A program made the translations under genes and the position numbers. From Sphagnum compactum (Eukaryota; Bryophyta; Sphagnopsida; Sphagnales): a DNA stretch of 64,000 nt. The DNA lies in assembly GCA_965153455.1 (NCBI GenBank), contig OZ234497.1, positions 11,222,001 through 11,286,000 on the forward strand, written 5' to 3'. Below the pieces are notes generated by a model. The model did no database searches. It was not told the DNA's origin and saw nothing but the letters and a program-made list of their open reading frames with translations. Position 1 is the stretch's first letter. The number at the start of each line of letters is the position of its first letter. Of this stretch, positions 59,806-64,000 are shown piece after piece.

Positions 59806-62800
59806 TTGGATTTGGTGGTTTGAATTTGCTTTCTTTGTTATTTTTAGTGATCTCACAACTCAAAGTGTAATAACTATTTATAGATAGGGTTCTTGCACGT
59901 TACTTGTGCACTTTTTTAGTTGAAGGGCACCTTATTTAGGCTAACTTTTCATTTCCAAAGGGACAAGTGTTTCAAAAAAACAAAACATTTGCATTTGAAA
60001 AACATAATGTTCATTCTTCCTTTTTAAATATCTACCCTTCTTTTTTTCCACTAGGTATCGTGGGCAAAATAAAATAATAATTTGTAGTCGGTCTTTACAC
60101 TTGGTAAAGCCCATTGCCTTGGCTTTACCCTACACTAAATTTGTAAAGGGATGGTTTATTTGTTACTTATTTTACATCCTCTTCCATCACTTTGTTGTTT
60201 CACTTTTGTTTGACTTCGCTTTATCACTTTGCTAAGTTGCCAAGTTCACATCGTCAAATTGTCAACTCCACGTCAGCAACATTTTTAATTCATGAAGTCG
60301 ATTTCATCTTGTAGATTGCATGAATGCTTTTCAATTGGTTCAAAAAATATTTAGACTTGAACTTTCTGTTACTTGTGCATTACTAGTGATAATTAACTAA
60401 TCAATTGATGAAAAAAATGAATTAATCTTGTGAAAATTAAGTTCTATTTGAATGAAAATATTGAATGACATTGCATTCAACTTGGATTGAATTCAATTTA
60501 GATTTTATTCAATTGGATTCAAATTAAATTGAATTGAATGTCAACAATTGGATTAAGATTCTTGAATTCAAATTCAATTAGAAAGAAATGGGATGTGAAA
60601 TGGTGGAAAAGGTATTGAAAATGTGCTCATGAATACGGTGTTGGAGATTTTATTTTATTTTAAAGACTCAAATGTGAAAAGACACATTTCCATGCCTCCT
60701 TCCTTGGGAATGGGTTGAAGAGATCTAATTTGGAACTATCTAAGTGACAACTTATGATATAGGGAACTTAAAGTTGTCCTACCTAAACCAACTCCAATGA
60801 TTATCATCAATGGAATAAGATATTGCTTAATGTTAGAAATTCATTCCTTTGCTACCCAAATTTTTGTCATTCAATTTTAGGCTACCTATTGAAAAGCTCA
60901 AACATTGTTTTATTTTTTGGAGTGGGGAGCTATTAATTTGATTAATCAATTTCACCCATCATCCGTTCAAATGATAATTTATCCTTATATTTCCATTTCA
61001 TTCAATGGCGTAAATATCGCAATGTTTAGAAAGATTGAACCAAAAAAATTCAAAAAAAACTCACATGAATTTTAAATTGCTCAAATTACTTTCAAAATGC
61101 CAATGAATAAAATATAGAGGCCAACTTAAAAAGGTTTTTCTCAAAGTTCAATGAACCATAAAATCAAAGTTAATGAAAATAATGATTTGCTATCAATATA
61201 CACCCATATTTCTAACCCTTGTAATTAGTCTAAATAAAAAGTGGTAAAAAACAAAAGGAGGTATATAATTTTTTAACAGCCAATGAAGTGAACTAACATG
61301 CACCTAAGGTATTAATTTTTTTTCTTTTCAAAAGAATGGGTTGAAACGAGGGGGAAGGGGATGTGGGACGTGAATTTTTCCTTTTGGGGAGGTTAAGGGG
61401 GTGTGTGAGGGATGTAAGAAAAAGTTTGATTTCAAGCAATCAAAGCAATTATTAACATGTTTAATTAAAAGTGTTTTCGTCACCGATGCCAATGCCATGG
61501 AGTTCATTCATTTGAATGTTCATTCATATACTTTATTTTTAGTTCATTTTTAGTTATTTTTCAATTAAGTTTTAATTCACTTCTAGTTGATTCTTAATTC
61601 ACTCTAATTAAATTTTAGTTAAATTTAAATTAGCTTTTAATCAACTTCTAGTTAATTCCTAATTAACTTTGAGTTAAATCCCAATTAATTCAAAGTTAAT
61701 TCATAATTATTCCTAATTAAGTCCTAATTAATTTTTAATTGAGTCGTACTTAATTTTAGTTAAACCTTAGTTAACTTTTAGTTAATTCATAATTAGGAAT
61801 GTGTTCTAAAAGGCTTCTTTATTCAATGCACACGTAAAAACCTCTTTGGAAGCTTTTAAGTTAAGTCCCCAAAGGGGTATAAATAGAAATAAGACCCTTC
61901 AATTTTTTTAGTTTGTTCAACACTAGTCTTAGGCATGATCTTGCACCATACCCTTGTCATGTTCTTTTCATGTTCATGTTTGCATATGTTAATATAATAA
62001 AGATCAATTTTTTTGTTTGTTTTGCACATATTTTACTCTTGTTCTTAGTTCATGTGTTCTTGTTTTTGAATCGTATAATATTATCTTATTATTTATTTGA
62101 AAGTTAAACTTAGACCTTTCCTTTAGTCTTTGTTTTTATGGATCTTCATGTCTTTAACAACTCCTTACATGTTCAAAAATATTAAGTAATTGCAATAGTT
62201 GCCCACTTTATCCCATGTTTTTTGCCTTGAATTTTACTATTGTAATTTATACAACAACTTGAAAAACAAATTAGAACGTATCAATTTTGGGACTATTTAG
62301 ACCTTGAGTATTTTTTTTATCATGAGCTAATCAAATATGTTCATCATAAAATAAAATAACACTTTCAAAGTCTTCACAATTCATTAATGAATTACAATAT
62401 TATTTTTTATATTTTACGTGCTTTAATTTTACCTGAAGAGATTGTAGGTCATGGAAGACGAAAAGTTTCAAAATTTGACATCATTTGGTGAAATGCTAAA
62501 AATTCCAAGGTTTCAAAATGGGTAGGATAAGTAATCAAATAACCAAACATTTACCACCTATGCAAATTAACTTGTTAATTGAATAATTAATCAATTAAGT
62601 ATATTTTCAAACAAAATATTATATTCTTTGGGGCTCAAAAGTAATGTTTGTAGCGCAATCCTATCCTTAGGTGGTACCATTAGGAACTTCACACCTTGTT
62701 TTTCTTGGACCCATCGAACTTTAAAAAATCGTAGAAAACATTTAAATGAACATTTTCATAGAATAAAAAAAATTGCATACATTTATTAGGTTGCATAGAT

Positions 62801-64000
62801 TTTGAAATCTCAATAATATAGAAATTATTTTGTATTTTGATGTTCCTAATCATTGCATTTAGAAAAAGTTTAAAGAACATAACGCCTATTTTTTTTTTGA
62901 ATTTTTTGGTTAGGAGCACAAATTTGGAATATGATTTATTCATTTTTTTCAGGTTTTTATTTGATAATTAATTAATTAATTAAGATTTAGTTATGAATTT
63001 CCAAAGTTGAGGTTGTCGATTTTTTAAGGGCCATTTATATATTTATATTTATATTTATAAAATTTATAAAATTCTTAAATAAACTTCAAACCATATATTA
63101 GAACATGCAATTGATAAACATTAAAAAAATAAAAATTGTGAAAACATTTGACGAAAAGGATTTATAAAAATGACTTGGCTATTTTTGGTTTCTTAATCAT
63201 TCTTTGAGGTGATTTTTAGTAGTACCACCCAAGGATGGATTTGCCCTACAAGACAACCTTTGGACAAATTCGGGGCCATTGCCATGGATAATGTCTTTTG
63301 TTTGACCCTCCTTAATTAAATTGTAATTTAGTATGAATGTTCTTTAAGTACATTTTGGTATAAGTTTTTTTTTCGTTCATTTGTTTTCTTGTTGAAATTG
63401 ATGGCATACACTACTAATGACATGAGTTGGAAAACACATTTGATTTCATTTTTTTCATGTTATCCATCATATGCTTATGCAAGTAGTTTACATTGCATAT
63501 GATAAATGATAAGAAACACATTTCTTTTGATTAAGAAATTGGTCACAATTCAAAAATAAATAAACAATGTTGATCCCTTCCATTTTTGGAAGGTTTCTGT
63601 CGCAACCCCACTTTGGGCTAAGTGTGAGGGTGAAGCCCACACTCCCAAAAGTGGGAAGTTGGAGTCCTCCGGGACTCCGGAAAACTCAGAAGCAATTACA
63701 GGGGGTCAAAACACCTCGCCTTGAGGTGTTCTTTATATCAATGAAAAGGTCTTGAAGTGTAGATGTTTAAAATGCCCTCGCATTGGCCATTTGGACATCT
63801 GCAGCCCAAGTTATGGGCAAAAGAAGGGCCAGGAGTCAAACTGACAATTTGACTCCCGATCACTAAAAGTCAGGAATCAACCTCTTCCCGACGTCCAATG
63901 ATAGAGTGTAACATGGCCCTGGAAAGCTCTCGAGGAGAGCTACAACTTTGGTTTAGATCTCGCTCCAATCGGACTTGGCAGTCGGGAGATATGAGCTCCC
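59806..64000. other. AT-rich intergenic tract to the right window edge
   Basis: No gene is supported. The tract holds a degenerate repeat (61550-61795), AT-rich short-repeat sequence and, from about 63590 to the edge, a more GC-balanced stretch with short inverted phrases (for example AAGCCCACACTCCCAAAAGTG) that may be the edge of a repetitive element. It lies too close to the edge to bound. Confidence 0.5.
61550..61795. repeat. Degenerate short repeat built on TTAATTAA/TTTTAGTTAA
   Basis: About twenty drifting copies of a 10-14-bp phrase such as TTTTAATTCAC, TTCTAGTTAATTC or TTTTAGTTAA follow each other without longer order. This is typical of slippage in AT-rich DNA. Confidence 0.65.

Noticed and set aside
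63567-64000. GC-balanced sequence at the right edge considered as a retroelement LTR
   Set aside because: Only the edge is visible; no terminal dinucleotides, duplication or coding part can be shown within the window.

Overview
The window is nuclear DNA of a land plant. Three things show this: introns with plant-type GT..AG borders and T-rich acceptors, interstitial TTTAGGG (plant telomere-type) motifs, and plant gene families (a SPIRRIG-type BEACH protein, a WAT1-related transporter, an LRR receptor kinase). It also holds POC1, a centriole protein, and an ARM-repeat protein that looks like radial-spoke RSPH14. Both families are expected only where motile flagella exist. This points to a plant with swimming sperm: a bryophyte, lycophyte or fern, less likely a cycad or Ginkgo. 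I cannot name the species.

Layout. 1-4559 (minus): the first ten coding exons of a SPIRRIG/BCHA-like BEACH gene, cut by the left window edge, with a leader region extremely rich in microsatellites (4560-5867). 5868-16804: intergenic, first G-rich with telomere-like motifs, then a long AT-rich tract. 16805-19744 (minus): a complete seven-exon WAT1-related EamA transporter. 19745-25773: intergenic with degenerate tandem repeats and a GC-rich 135-bp duplication. 25774-31520 (plus): a complete 14-exon POC1 gene. 31521-37739: intergenic with a roughly 700-bp foldback element and a 39/44-bp minisatellite. 37740-41881 (plus): a complete three-exon LRR-RLK of the IRK/PXC2 type. 41882-46439: AT-rich intergenic with short repeats. 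46440-54406 (plus): a 24-exon gene joining a StART-like phosphatidylinositol-transfer domain, a FYVE-like Cys cluster and a DUF547 module. 54885-58631 (minus): a nine-exon ARM-repeat gene, tail to tail with the previous one. 58632-64000: AT-rich intergenic.

I built the gene models by hand from splice sites, reading-phase continuity and remembered family motifs. In the five genes lying wholly inside the window, every exon junction keeps phase, and the coding lengths are 1140, 1500, 3027, 2664 and 1506 nt. The most unusual item is the PITP/FYVE-like/DUF547 fusion: an apparently continuous 887-residue protein whose lipid pocket has lost two of the four residues known to hold inositol in mammalian PITPs. 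POC1 and the RSPH14-like gene are probably used in spermatogenesis. Nothing in the sequence shows that the neighbouring genes share one pathway.
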